Shown here piece after piece: positions 34,787 through 43,566 of a DNA stretch of 64,000 bases; position 1 is the first letter of the stretch, and every line of letters starts with the position of its first letter. A program made the position numbers and the translations under genes. A model generated the notes under the pieces. It had not been told where the DNA came from, made no database searches, and saw only the letters and a list, made by a program, of their open reading frames with translations. This DNA is from CBDIDH01 sp965277595 (GTDB lineage Bacteria > Planctomycetota > Planctomycetia > Isosphaerales > Isosphaeraceae), in NCBI GenBank assembly GCA_965277595.1, contig CBDIDH010000002.1, positions 3,658,001 through 3,722,000 on the forward strand. The letters run 5' to 3'.

Positions 34787-35845
34787 ATGAGCGAAACGAA
34801 CCCAGGACTCGCCGGGTCCGAGACCGCGCACGATGCCCTCTTGATCGTCGGATTCGGCGGTCCCGAGAAGCCGGACGACGTCATGCCCTTCCTCGAAAAC
34901 GTGACGCGAGGCAGGAACGTCCCGCGCGAGCGTCTTCTCGAAGTCGCCGAACATTATCATCATTTTGGCGGTGTCAGCCCGATCAACGGCCAGGTCCGCG
35001 CCCTGATCGAAGTGCTTCAGCCCGAGCTTGCGCGACAAGGTGTCTCGTTACCCGTTTACTGGGGAAACCGAAACTGGCATCCGTTTTTGGCCAACACCCT
35101 TGCCGCGATGACTCATGACGGAAGGCAACGCGCCCTCGGACTTGTTCTGGCCGCCTATAGCTCCTATTCCAGTTGCCGACAGTATCGCGAAGACATCGCC
35201 CGCGCTCAGGAGTCGGTCGGCGGAGCCTTTCCCCAAGTCGAAAAGATTCGAGTCTTTTACAATCACCCCGATTTCATCGCCGCGAATGCCGAACGTGTCG
35301 CCTCGGCCCTTGATTCGCTCGCAGCCGACGAGCGGTCCCGTGCCCACCTCGCCTTCACCGCGCACAGTATTCCCCAATCGATGGCGTCCGGCTGCCTTTA
35401 CGAACATCAACTCGGCGAAACCTGCCGACTCGTCGCTGAATCGCTCGGCATCGGTCCCGATCGCTGGAAGCTCGTCTATCAGAGTCGGAGCGGCCGACCG
35501 ACCGACCCCTGGCTCGAACCCGACATCCTCGACCACCTGCGCACTCTTCACGCGGACGGGGTGTCTTCCGTCGTGATTCACCCGGTCGGCTTTGTCTCCG
35601 ACCACATGGAAGTCCTCTTCGACCTCGACGAAGAGGCCCGGCAGGTCTGCGATTCCCTCGGTCTGACGATGGCCCGGTCCGAAACCGTCGGCACCCATCC
35701 CCGGTTCGTCTCGATGCTCGTCGAACTGATTCGCGAGCGGCTCAACGCCCATCCTGAACGCCGAGCCGTCGGAACCGACGGTCCAAGCCACGACGTCTGT
35801 GCGGTCGACTGCTGTCTTCCCCCCGCGCAAGCCCGGCGGCCGTAA
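34787..35845 (+). CDS. hemH: Ferrochelatase
   Basis: A 352-residue ferrochelatase. ALLIVGFGGPEKPDDVMPFL is the standard opening, followed by GGVSPINGQ, WGNRNWHPFLANTL and AYSSYSSCRQYREDI; the active-site histidine is in AFTAHSIPQSM, and WLEPDILDHL plus VIHPVGFVSDHMEVLFDLDEEA carry the conserved acidic residues. It inserts ferrous iron into (copro)porphyrin. The C-terminus HDVCAVDCCLPP has three cysteines, which could bind a [2Fe-2S] cluster as in some bacterial ferrochelatases. ATG 34787. It lies ~3.2 kb from the feo operon and is convergent with an MFS gene. Confidence 0.93.
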   Translation: MSETNPGLAGSETAHDALLIVGFGGPEKPDDVMPFLENVTRGRNVPRERLLEVAEHYHHFGGVSPINGQVRALIEVLQPELARQGVSLPVYWGNRNWHPFLANTLAAMTHDGRQRALGLVLAAYSSYSSCRQYREDIARAQESVGGAFPQVEKIRVFYNHPDFIAANAERVASALDSLAADERSRAHLAFTAHSIPQSMASGCLYEHQLGETCRLVAESLGIGPDRWKLVYQSRSGRPTDPWLEPDILDHLRTLHADGVSSVVIHPVGFVSDHMEVLFDLDEEARQVCDSLGLTMARSETVGTHPRFVSMLVELIRERLNAHPERRAVGTDGPSHDVCAVDCCLPPAQARRP

Positions 35846-35856
35846 AACTTTCGGTC

Positions 35857-37182
35857 TTAACTCCGCGCGGGAACCGACGGCGGAACCTCCAGCGCCGCGG
35901 CCGGTGCCGGGTCGACACCCAGGGCATCGGGGTCGTCCTCGACCGCCAACGTTGATGTTGATGTTGCCGCATAAGGCCGGACGCGAGACGCCAGCGCAAT
36001 GCTCACCAGCGTCAACGCGAAGGCGAGCAGGCCGACCCGATCATAATGCGTGAGTGCCCCGTGTCGCCCCTCGCCAATGATTTTTCCCGCGACAAACGAG
36101 CCGAGACCCGAGGAGAGATGCTGAACGGTCGAGTTCAGGCTCAGAAAGCTCCCGCGACGACGAGGCTCGACGCAGGTCGTGATCATCGTCATCGCGACGA
36201 CCATCCGTCCCGAGTTGCCTACCATCATCAGCGCGGGGATCGCAACGGCGACGGCCAGCGGAACCCCGGGCAGGTTCGTCAGGATGAGCATCAAGAGTCC
36301 GGCCAGAGGCGCCACGACCCGGTAAACCTCGAACCGGCCGTACTGATCGCCCAGCCTGCCGATCAGCGGCGACGCGATGAGCGTCAAGACACCGCCGACA
36401 ATATAGACGAGCGGCAGGTTTTCCTTCGAAACCCCGACGTTCAATTCCAGATACAACCCGATATACGGGATCACCGCGAAACCGCCGAAGAACATCGACA
36501 CCACCAGCAGATACGCCCGCTGACAGGCGCTATCGGTCAGCAGCGAAACGACTTGCGAAACAGGACTGGCGTGTTTGTGGCCTGGTTTTTCCATGTGCCC
36601 GCGCAATCGCGGCAGGGCGTAAAGTCCCGCCCCGAGCACGAAAACCCCCAGCCCCGCCAGCACCAGAAACGGCCTGTTCCAGCCGAAATTGTTGCCGAGA
36701 TACAGCCCCGAGGGGACGCCGACGACCGTCGCCAGCGCGAAGGCGGACATCAACGTCCCGGTCGCCTGACCTCGTTTCGCCTCGGGAAAGACGTCGGCGA
36801 TGATCGCCATCGCCAGGCCGCCGAGAATTCCTCCGAAGGCACCCGTGAAAACCCGGGCCGCGAGCAAGGTGACGTATCCCGGGGCCAGGCCGCAGGCCAG
36901 CGTGCCGACGAGAAAGCCCGCGTAGAGCGTCAAGAACGACGTCCGGCGGTCAAAGCGGTCGATAAACGAGACCGCCAGCAGACCCGCGAGGGCCGCGCTG
37001 ATCGCGTACGAAGCGACGATCAGGCTGAACTGTTTCGGATCGATCGCCATCGCCTGCCGGAGCCTTGGCCCGAGCGGCATGACAATCATGAAGTCCACGA
37101 TATTGGTGAACTGCACGGCCGCGAGGACAAGCAGGATGACCCGCCCTCTCGACAGCTCCAATCGGTCGGCATCGTCCCCCAT
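35857..37182 (-). CDS. MFS transporter (AraJ/Bcr-type)
   Basis: A ~441-residue protein with 12 predicted membrane segments. Major facilitator motifs are visible: FIDRFDRRTSFL in the loop between helices 2 and 3 (motif A), AARVFTGAFGGILGGLAMAIIADVFPEAKRG over helices 4-5, and GRLGDQYGRFEVYR at the second-half motif A. This pattern is that of drug/sugar efflux members. The substrate is unknown. Start is uncertain: ATG 37182 has GGGGGGATC upstream; ATG 37200 and GTG 37221 are alternatives. The acidic C-terminal tail (~45 residues) is cytoplasmic. Confidence 0.88.
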   Translation of the reverse strand: MGDDADRLELSRGRVILLVLAAVQFTNIVDFMIVMPLGPRLRQAMAIDPKQFSLIVASYAISAALAGLLAVSFIDRFDRRTSFLTLYAGFLVGTLACGLAPGYVTLLAARVFTGAFGGILGGLAMAIIADVFPEAKRGQATGTLMSAFALATVVGVPSGLYLGNNFGWNRPFLVLAGLGVFVLGAGLYALPRLRGHMEKPGHKHASPVSQVVSLLTDSACQRAYLLVVSMFFGGFAVIPYIGLYLELNVGVSKENLPLVYIVGGVLTLIASPLIGRLGDQYGRFEVYRVVAPLAGLLMLILTNLPGVPLAVAVAIPALMMVGNSGRMVVAMTMITTCVEPRRRGSFLSLNSTVQHLSSGLGSFVAGKIIGEGRHGALTHYDRVGLLAFALTLVSIALASRVRPYAATSTSTLAVEDDPDALGVDPAPAAALEVPPSVPARS

Positions 37183-37377
37183 CCGGCCGATCCCCCCCAT
37201 CTTCACGCAAAACGCCGGCACCTTGCCGACGCGAACGTGGATGGAATCATCGTAGGGGACGGCACGGGGTCGTCAAGGTGAACCTTTTCGGCGTGGCTCA
37301 GGTTCAACCTGGCCGCCCGGGTGCGTTGGGGCGCTCGTTGCCTTGTCAAAACCCGGGCGGCGGCGGAGAGCTTCGAA

Positions 37378-37581
37378 TCAGGTCGATTGGCCGGGCATCC
37401 TGACGGCCGCGATGGTTGTTAAAAGGCTTTGATAGCCCGAGACCTGTCGAGAGGTCCAGTGGCGGAGATAGAGCGATTCCCGATAGACCTCGGAATCACG
37501 GCTCGGCGCATCGATCCGGGTGCGTCGCGGGGCGGGAACGCGTCTCTTCAGTCGAGAGGGGCGATTCAGGAGCGCGGTCAT
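37378..37581 (-). CDS. Small basic protein with a perfect Shine-Dalgarno sequence
   Basis: A 67-residue protein, strongly basic in its first half (RPSRLKRRVPAPRRTRIDAP), then SEVYRESLYLRHWTSRQVSG and a hydrophobic end. No family recognised. The support is translational: AAGGAGG is placed six bases before ATG 37581, one of the best ribosome sites in the window. It lies between the MFS gene and the GT39 gene, all on the minus strand. Confidence 0.55.
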   Translation of the reverse strand: MTALLNRPSRLKRRVPAPRRTRIDAPSRDSEVYRESLYLRHWTSRQVSGYQSLLTTIAAVRMPGQST

Positions 37582-37720
37582 CGTCGATCCTCCTTGTTGC
37601 GTCGTCGTCGAGAGCTACGTCGCTGTTTTCTGGCCCTCCGCCAGCATCGCCGGGGGCCTTGTTGTTCGTCGTCAACATGAGAGTTGCAATTTCTCGACGC
37701 GAGCGACGCGCTACTCCGAA

Positions 37721-39373
37721 TTATTTTCGAACGCTTCCTTTCCTGTTTCCCACCGCGGTAACTGGAGAAACAGGGAAAAATTCGCAGACCACGTAAACCT
37801 GCGCCGGTTCCCCCGGCACGCCTCGGCTGGCCGGATACACGCGGACCTCGCGCAAGGCGTAACGATCCGCCTGGGCATTCATCCAGTCGCGAAAGCCGGG
37901 AACATCGTGCGGAAACCGATTCAACAGGACGCAACGGAGCGGTCGGCCAGATGAGATGGACTCCCAGCGCGGAGTCAGGTCGAGGCGGTGCCTTCGCGAG
38001 TAAATCCTTTGATAGCAAAGGTATTGATCGGCGGCGTCATACGACCATCGTTCGGGCCGAAAGGGGATCTTCAGGTCGTTCTGAACACAGACGATCTCGG
38101 CATCCGCCGCCTGCTCGTTCCAGAACCATCGGGCGAATTCGCGAGCCGATTGATCCCAGGGGGTTCGATACGGCTTCCCCAGATCCGCGCCGAGCCGCCA
38201 GATTCCCAGCATGAGACAAAGTCCAATCAAGACTCGAACCGCCCGCTCCCTGAAGACTTCGGATCGGACTCGTTCCAGGATCGATTCCAGACCGCTGGCG
38301 ACCAGAATCAAGGTCGACGGAACGAGAAACTGCGCGACCCTTGGACTCATCCCGTACGGATAGCGTCGCAAAATCGCCGCGACGAAGTTCAACATGAAGG
38401 GCAAGACCAGCAGCGCCAGCATCCCTCGATCGCGCTGGAACCAGACAACGGCCCCGACTCCAAACAGGAGAAAGACCAGGATATTTAAACTCCCCGGCAA
38501 TCGCGTCGGGCCGTGCGGATAGGCGAAAAGCGGGCCGGTCTGAACCCGGATCAGCCACGAGACGAGTCGGCCCGGATCGCGCCAGCCTGGCGGAAATCCC
38601 CCGGCCCAGAATTCCAGAAAATAGGCGCGATCCTCAGGACTCGAATGATACTGACCCAGCCAGGCCATCAGGCCAACCCCCAAGCCCGCGCTCATCAGAA
38701 ACGCCAGAAATGTCAGACTTGAAACAACTTGCCGCCTCTTCAAGATCTCGACGAAGCCCACGACGGCCACCCCGGCGATCACAAAGAGCGAGGGCAGCGA
38801 CACCGCCACGCATCCCGGCGCGATCGCCGCGAGAATCCACGACCAACGTGCTCGCCCCGGCTCCTGCCTCTTCAAAACCGCCAGAAGAATCAAGACAGTA
38901 GCCGCAAGCAAATCAGTCGCGTACGGTTTAAATTCCGCCGCGAACCGGATCGGTGGTTGAGCCACCGCAAAGAGGCCAATAGCCAGGACATACGCCGTTG
39001 ATCCCGGGCCGAAGAGCCGCCTCGCCAGCCAACTGAAAACCAGCACGCTCAACAGGGCGCTCACGATCGGAATCAGTCGAAGACTGCTTTCCGAGAACCC
39101 CAAAACCTGAACGACCCCCCAGGCTCCCGCGAAGAATCCAAGCGGGCAAACCTGCCGGTAATCGAGCGGTTCGGCGAGGTTTGCCCAGCTTCGCCCGAGC
39201 AGGTTCACGGCGAGCATCGACTCATCGCACCAGACCGGAAAATTTTGAAGATAGCGAATTAGCCTTAAACTCAATCCCAGAATGATGAACGCCAGGACGA
39301 CCGACGATCCTCGTGAACTCAACCCCTTGTTCAACACCTCGGACTCCCTCCCGAGATTCCAATCCGACACCAA
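37721..39373 (-). CDS. Glycosyltransferase family 39 / GT-C membrane protein
   Basis: A 550-residue polytopic membrane protein with ~10 membrane segments and a ~120-residue C-terminal soluble part. NFPVWCDESMLAVNLLGRSW after the first membrane helix has the acidic DE pair of GT39/ArnT catalytic loops, and AEFKPYATDLLAATV and PVCWLxxR-type loops follow as in planctomycete members. It probably adds sugars from a lipid-phosphate donor at the periplasmic side. TTG 39373 or GTG 39370 is the start. Third GT-C-type gene in this window; not linked to other glycan genes. Confidence 0.8.
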   Translation of the reverse strand: MVSDWNLGRESEVLNKGLSSRGSSVVLAFIILGLSLRLIRYLQNFPVWCDESMLAVNLLGRSWANLAEPLDYRQVCPLGFFAGAWGVVQVLGFSESSLRLIPIVSALLSVLVFSWLARRLFGPGSTAYVLAIGLFAVAQPPIRFAAEFKPYATDLLAATVLILLAVLKRQEPGRARWSWILAAIAPGCVAVSLPSLFVIAGVAVVGFVEILKRRQVVSSLTFLAFLMSAGLGVGLMAWLGQYHSSPEDRAYFLEFWAGGFPPGWRDPGRLVSWLIRVQTGPLFAYPHGPTRLPGSLNILVFLLFGVGAVVWFQRDRGMLALLVLPFMLNFVAAILRRYPYGMSPRVAQFLVPSTLILVASGLESILERVRSEVFRERAVRVLIGLCLMLGIWRLGADLGKPYRTPWDQSAREFARWFWNEQAADAEIVCVQNDLKIPFRPERWSYDAADQYLCYQRIYSRRHRLDLTPRWESISSGRPLRCVLLNRFPHDVPGFRDWMNAQADRYALREVRVYPASRGVPGEPAQVYVVCEFFPVSPVTAVGNRKGSVRK

Positions 39374-39581
39374 TCAACGACCAGGACGCGAGCGCGTCAC
39401 TCTCAAAAATCTATCGCGGACGGAATCGTGATCGGTCGAGCAGCAACAAAACCTCTCGGAAATCGAGAGGTTTCATCCCTTTGCAATCTGCGAGGAAAAT
39501 CGAGGCGGATCGACGGGGCCAAGGCTAGACCGTACAATCCTGCCTGTTGATGAGGTTGACCCCGTCGCGAATGAAGGACTC

Positions 39582-40181
39582 ATGTCAGAGACGACCCGGA
39601 CGTTTATTGCCGTGGCCGTTCCAGAAACCCTGGAACGGAAGCTAACCCGGCTTCAGGCCCAGCTTTCCGGCGAGGCAACCGACCTCCGGTGGGAGTCGGC
39701 CATGCCCTTCCATATCACGCTCGCCTTTCTCGGTGAGGTCGGCCACGGCGATCTCAACGCCGTCTGCAAGGCCGTGGTCGAGGCAGTTGAGCCTTTGCCC
39801 CGGTTTGAACTGACGCTCGAAGGTCTCGGCGCCTTTCCCGATTCCGTCCGACCCCGCGTTCTCTGGACGGGTCCAGGCAAACTTGGTCTCGAATCCCTCC
39901 AGACGCTTCAAAGCCAGGTGACAGAAGCCCTCGATTGCCTCGGTTATCGGCCCGAGTCACGCCCTTTTCTGCCGCATGTCACCCTTGGTCGCGGTAAACC
40001 GGGTAAGAATCTCGTTCGCGACCTGACAAAACTGATAAACCATTACAAGACCTGGCACGCCGGACCGTTCCCGGTCACCGAGGTCGTCACCTTCGGGTCG
40101 TCCCTGACCCGCGAAGGCCCCATTTATGCCCCGCTCGGTCGCGCACCCCTTCGAGGCCGAAAACCGGGGGCATCGCCTTGA
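39582..40181 (+). CDS. thpR: RNA 2',3'-cyclic phosphodiesterase (2H family)
   Basis: A 199-residue 2H phosphoesterase (LigT/ThpR). The two catalytic HxTx motifs are HITLAFLGEV (near residue 45) and FLPHVTLGRG (near residue 132), at the usual spacing. RTFIAVAVPETL is the typical start and GPIYAPLGRAPL the typical end. It hydrolyses 2',3'-cyclic phosphates at RNA ends. ATG 39582. It lies 81 bases upstream of recA and may share a transcript. Confidence 0.92.
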   Translation: MSETTRTFIAVAVPETLERKLTRLQAQLSGEATDLRWESAMPFHITLAFLGEVGHGDLNAVCKAVVEAVEPLPRFELTLEGLGAFPDSVRPRVLWTGPGKLGLESLQTLQSQVTEALDCLGYRPESRPFLPHVTLGRGKPGKNLVRDLTKLINHYKTWHAGPFPVTEVVTFGSSLTREGPIYAPLGRAPLRGRKPGASP

Positions 40182-40262
40182 CGCACACGATTCCGGCGCG
40201 GTAGATTAGTGTCCTTGTGTACAGAAATCAGTCGGAATCCGTGAGTCGAGGGGGAGACCGCC

Positions 40263-41342
40263 GTGGCCAAGCGTCAAGGGTCGGCAGAGGCGAAGCCTGC
40301 GGTGCAGTCGGCCGAAGAAAAAGCGTTGAACAACACGCTCAATCAGATCGAGAAAACCTTCGGCGCCGGCGCGATCATGAAGATGGGCGAGGGGAGCCAC
40401 ATGGAGGTCGAGGGAATCTCGACCGGCGCTCTCTCGCTCGACCTGGCGCTCGGGGGAAAGGGCCTGCCTCGGGGCCGGATCATTGAACTCTTCGGCCCCG
40501 AGTCGAGCGGCAAGACGACCCTCGCCTTGCACGCGGTGGCCAATGCCCAGCGCATCGGCGGTGTCGCCGCCTTTATTGACGTCGAGCACGCGCTCGATCC
40601 GTCCTGGTGCAAGAAACTTGGCGTGAATATCGAGTCTCTCCTCGTCAGCCAGCCGGGGAACGCCGAGGAAGCGCTCCAGATTGCCGAAATGCTCGTCAAG
40701 AGTGGCGCCATTGATGTCGTCGTGATTGACTCGGTCGCCGCTCTCGTACCCAAGTCGGAATTCGAAGGTGAGATCGGCGATAGCTCCGTCGGCGTTCAGG
40801 CGAGGCTGATGAGTCAGGCCCTCCGCAAGCTGACGCAGCCTGTTTCAGCCTCGAAATGCGTCCTGATCTTCATCAATCAGATTCGTGAAAAAATTGGAGT
40901 GATGTTCGGCAGCCCCGAAACCACGCCCGGCGGCCGCGCCTTGAAGTTTTACAGCTCGTGCCGGATTGATGTCCGCCGGATCGGGCCGGTCAAGGAAGGG
41001 GAAGAGATCACCGGGTCGCGGATCAAGGTGAAGGTGGTCAAGAACAAGGTGGCTCCGCCGTTTCGCGTCTGTGAATTCGACATGATGTACAGCGGCGGAA
41101 TCTCCAGGGAAGGAGACCTCATGGACCTCGCCATGGCCGACAAACTGATTGAAAAGTCGGGCTCGTGGTTCAATTACGGCGATACCCGGCTCGGCCAGGG
41201 ACGTGAAAACGCCAAGCAATTTCTCCGCGACAACCCCGCCCTCGCCGACGAGATCACCGCGCGGATCATGTCTACCCGCGGCGGCCCCCACGCGGCCATC
41301 GCGCCGCCGAATGGCGACGACGGCGAGGTCGAAGGCGAATAA
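40263..41342 (+). CDS. recA: Recombinase RecA
   Basis: A 359-residue RecA. LNNTLNQIEKTFGAGAIMKMG is the usual N-terminal helix; Walker A is GPESSGKTT, Walker B VVVIDSVAALV, then EGEIGDSSVGVQARLMSQALR (L1) and NQIREKIGVMFGSPETTPGG (L2). The C-terminal domain ends in an acidic tail (DDGEVEGE). RecA forms filaments on single-stranded DNA for recombination and the SOS response. GTG 40263 is the start, with GAGGGGGAG upstream. No SOS box of a known type could be confirmed. Confidence 0.97.
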   Translation: MAKRQGSAEAKPAVQSAEEKALNNTLNQIEKTFGAGAIMKMGEGSHMEVEGISTGALSLDLALGGKGLPRGRIIELFGPESSGKTTLALHAVANAQRIGGVAAFIDVEHALDPSWCKKLGVNIESLLVSQPGNAEEALQIAEMLVKSGAIDVVVIDSVAALVPKSEFEGEIGDSSVGVQARLMSQALRKLTQPVSASKCVLIFINQIREKIGVMFGSPETTPGGRALKFYSSCRIDVRRIGPVKEGEEITGSRIKVKVVKNKVAPPFRVCEFDMMYSGGISREGDLMDLAMADKLIEKSGSWFNYGDTRLGQGRENAKQFLRDNPALADEITARIMSTRGGPHAAIAPPNGDDGEVEGE

Positions 41343-41355
41343 ACTATGTTATTGA

Positions 41356-43386
41356 TCAGTATCCGTTGTAAAGCCGGAGTTTTGGCAACGGTCTGTCCAG
41401 TTCGAGCCGGATGAACGGAACCGGATCGCCCGGCACCCTGACCGGCGAAAGTCGGATTGGCGGGTCCGTTTTCCAGGTCTCTAGCCAGTGCAGACTGAGC
41501 AGGGCCGAGCCGGTCATCGGGTCGGCCCGAACGTCCGAGAGGTCGACACGATTGGCATCAACGGAGGTCATGCGCCCCGATCCTTCGAGAAAAAACGAGT
41601 GAGGGCGTTCGATCCGGTAAATTTTGTACGTTTTCACGCCATCAAGCATGGCGCGCGTGGCCAGTTCGGGACCAGCGAGCGTGACCAGGGCTCGCCATTG
41701 CGTTTCGTCCCGGCAAATTTCCTGTCCCGGGCTTGCCGGGCGGGGCAGGGTGGCGACATGACGGGCACCCGGATAACGATCGATGCAAAACTTGGAGAGG
41801 GGCGACCAGCAGACAATCCAGCCGACGTTATAGCGCTGGAAGTACTCATCGAGTTCCGAAGGCCGCCAGGCGTCAATCCGGCGATCGCCCAGACCATAAT
41901 CGCCAAAAGCCGCGGCGCGATGGTGCGCGATGAAGGCTGTCTGATAGAGACCGCCAAGAAACATGCGCCCTTCCGGCTTGAGCAAGATCGGCAGGAGGGG
42001 GGTCCAGTGCGTGCTTTCGGGATCGGTTCGTTCCAGCAACCTGAGCTGATCCTCGAAGAGAATCCTGGCCGAGAGGTCTGTCTCCGCTTTGAGCCAGTCG
42101 ACCAGCCGTTTCGCCCCTGGAGGAAGTCCAACGACCAGGGGGCGGCCCTTGAGAAGCTGGTCTCGAAGCGCGGGGGCTGTTCGTGGTGAGGCCAGCCAAC
42201 TTGCACCAAGGACGAGAATCGCGGTCAGACCCGAGAGAATCTCGCCTCGGACGCCCTTTCCGCCGAAGTTCTTGAGCCCTGCCAGAATTCGACTGAGGAT
42301 CGCGCCCGCGGGAAGGGCCAGAAGGAAGTCGAGCGTCACGCGGAAGCGGAGCGGTTCGAGCGTCTTCGTGACCCACCAGAGGCTTCCCACCCAGGTGACC
42401 GTCAGCAGCCCGGCGATCGATCCGCCGAAAAGCCCCGCGCGGAGCCGTTCGCCTTCAAACCACCAGGCGAGTAGGCCCGCGAGGCCGAGACATATCAAGA
42501 CAAGAGTGACCCGTCCGTCAACCGGGTCGTCCCAGAGATACGCCCAGAAATAGCCCGCCGAATCAGCGGTCAGAAACGAGAAGGCCGGCGACCGGATCGT
42601 CCGAAACTTCCAGAGCGGAATGACCCAGAAGGCGTTCGCCGACAAGGCCAGGATCACCGCGACGACGACAGCGGCCAATTTCTTCCGTCGCGCCTTCCCG
42701 CGTCGGATGACGCTTGCGAGATAGGCCAGGGCACCACCGGCCAGCATCACCGGCGCGGTCACGTGCGCGAAGAAGAGAAAGACGCCCGAGACCGCGAGCG
42801 CGACCCACGCGAGTCGTCTCGGCCTTCGGTCGAACTGCCACAAGAGGCCGAGCACCAGGGCCGAGGCCGCCGAGGCACTCACAAAGGCGAAAAGCCCCGA
42901 CCTGTACAGCGCGATCGGGAAGCATCCCCAGAAGACAAGAAGCCCAAGAGCCGCCGCCAGGGTCGACTCGCCAAGGCCAAGTCCTGATATCAAGGCAGCG
43001 GCGGGAAGAAAGGCCACGATCAATAATGTGCAGGCGAAGAGTCCCAGCTTGTACGCCCGAGGGCTGTAACGTCCCCCCGCGCCGACCTGAAAGGCAATCG
43101 ACAGGTTGCTGCTTGAATCCCAGACAGGCGTCTCCGGATAGCCCGCCATGAAGAAGGGGTCATATCCCCAGGTCGTTCCGTGTTCGGTCAGGAAACGCGC
43201 TCCGAGAGCGCCGTGATACAGATGGATCGCGTGATCGACGACGACAACCGGCCGCTCGTCGTCCACCAGCGCATCCCAGGATGGGAAAAGCCGGCAGGTC
43301 ATCACTCCATGCACGGTCAAGACAGCAACCAGGGCCGCCCACGCGCAGATTCGGGCGCGAGACGACCGAGGCTCAGCATCCACCAT
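41356..43386 (-). CDS. Large polytopic membrane protein (PTPS-related / GT-C-like)
   Basis: A 676-residue protein with ~12 membrane segments in the first 420 residues and a ~250-residue soluble C-terminal part. HAIHLYHGALGARFL and WGYDPFFMAGYPETPVWDS at the N-terminus match the 'YDPxxxAGYP' loop of membrane proteins described as 6-pyruvoyl-tetrahydropterin-synthase-related or GT-C-like; this is a family name, not a function. It may handle lipid-linked glycans. ATG 43386 (TTG and GTG alternatives lie nearby). It is convergent with recA. Confidence 0.65.
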   Translation of the reverse strand: MVDAEPRSSRARICAWAALVAVLTVHGVMTCRLFPSWDALVDDERPVVVVDHAIHLYHGALGARFLTEHGTTWGYDPFFMAGYPETPVWDSSSNLSIAFQVGAGGRYSPRAYKLGLFACTLLIVAFLPAAALISGLGLGESTLAAALGLLVFWGCFPIALYRSGLFAFVSASAASALVLGLLWQFDRRPRRLAWVALAVSGVFLFFAHVTAPVMLAGGALAYLASVIRRGKARRKKLAAVVVAVILALSANAFWVIPLWKFRTIRSPAFSFLTADSAGYFWAYLWDDPVDGRVTLVLICLGLAGLLAWWFEGERLRAGLFGGSIAGLLTVTWVGSLWWVTKTLEPLRFRVTLDFLLALPAGAILSRILAGLKNFGGKGVRGEILSGLTAILVLGASWLASPRTAPALRDQLLKGRPLVVGLPPGAKRLVDWLKAETDLSARILFEDQLRLLERTDPESTHWTPLLPILLKPEGRMFLGGLYQTAFIAHHRAAAFGDYGLGDRRIDAWRPSELDEYFQRYNVGWIVCWSPLSKFCIDRYPGARHVATLPRPASPGQEICRDETQWRALVTLAGPELATRAMLDGVKTYKIYRIERPHSFFLEGSGRMTSVDANRVDLSDVRADPMTGSALLSLHWLETWKTDPPIRLSPVRVPGDPVPFIRLELDRPLPKLRLYNGY

Positions 43387-43566
43387 AGGAAAATCCCAGG
43401 TTCGTGAGCGTATCTAAAAACGTAAAGAGTGCGTAAATAACGCCTTTACGTTCTCGGTACGCGAGCCATTCCATTCGCGAAATCCAGCTCGAACTCGCTC
43501 TGGGATTTTACCCGTGATCGCCCGCCTCGCGCAGGGCCTGAGGTCCCGCCCGAGACAGATTGTGAA

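Noticed and set aside
40201..40262. Possible LexA/SOS box before recA (TGTGTACAGAA)
   Set aside because: It does not fit the E. coli CTG-N10-CAG or the Gram-positive CGAAC-N4-GTTCG pattern well enough to be named.
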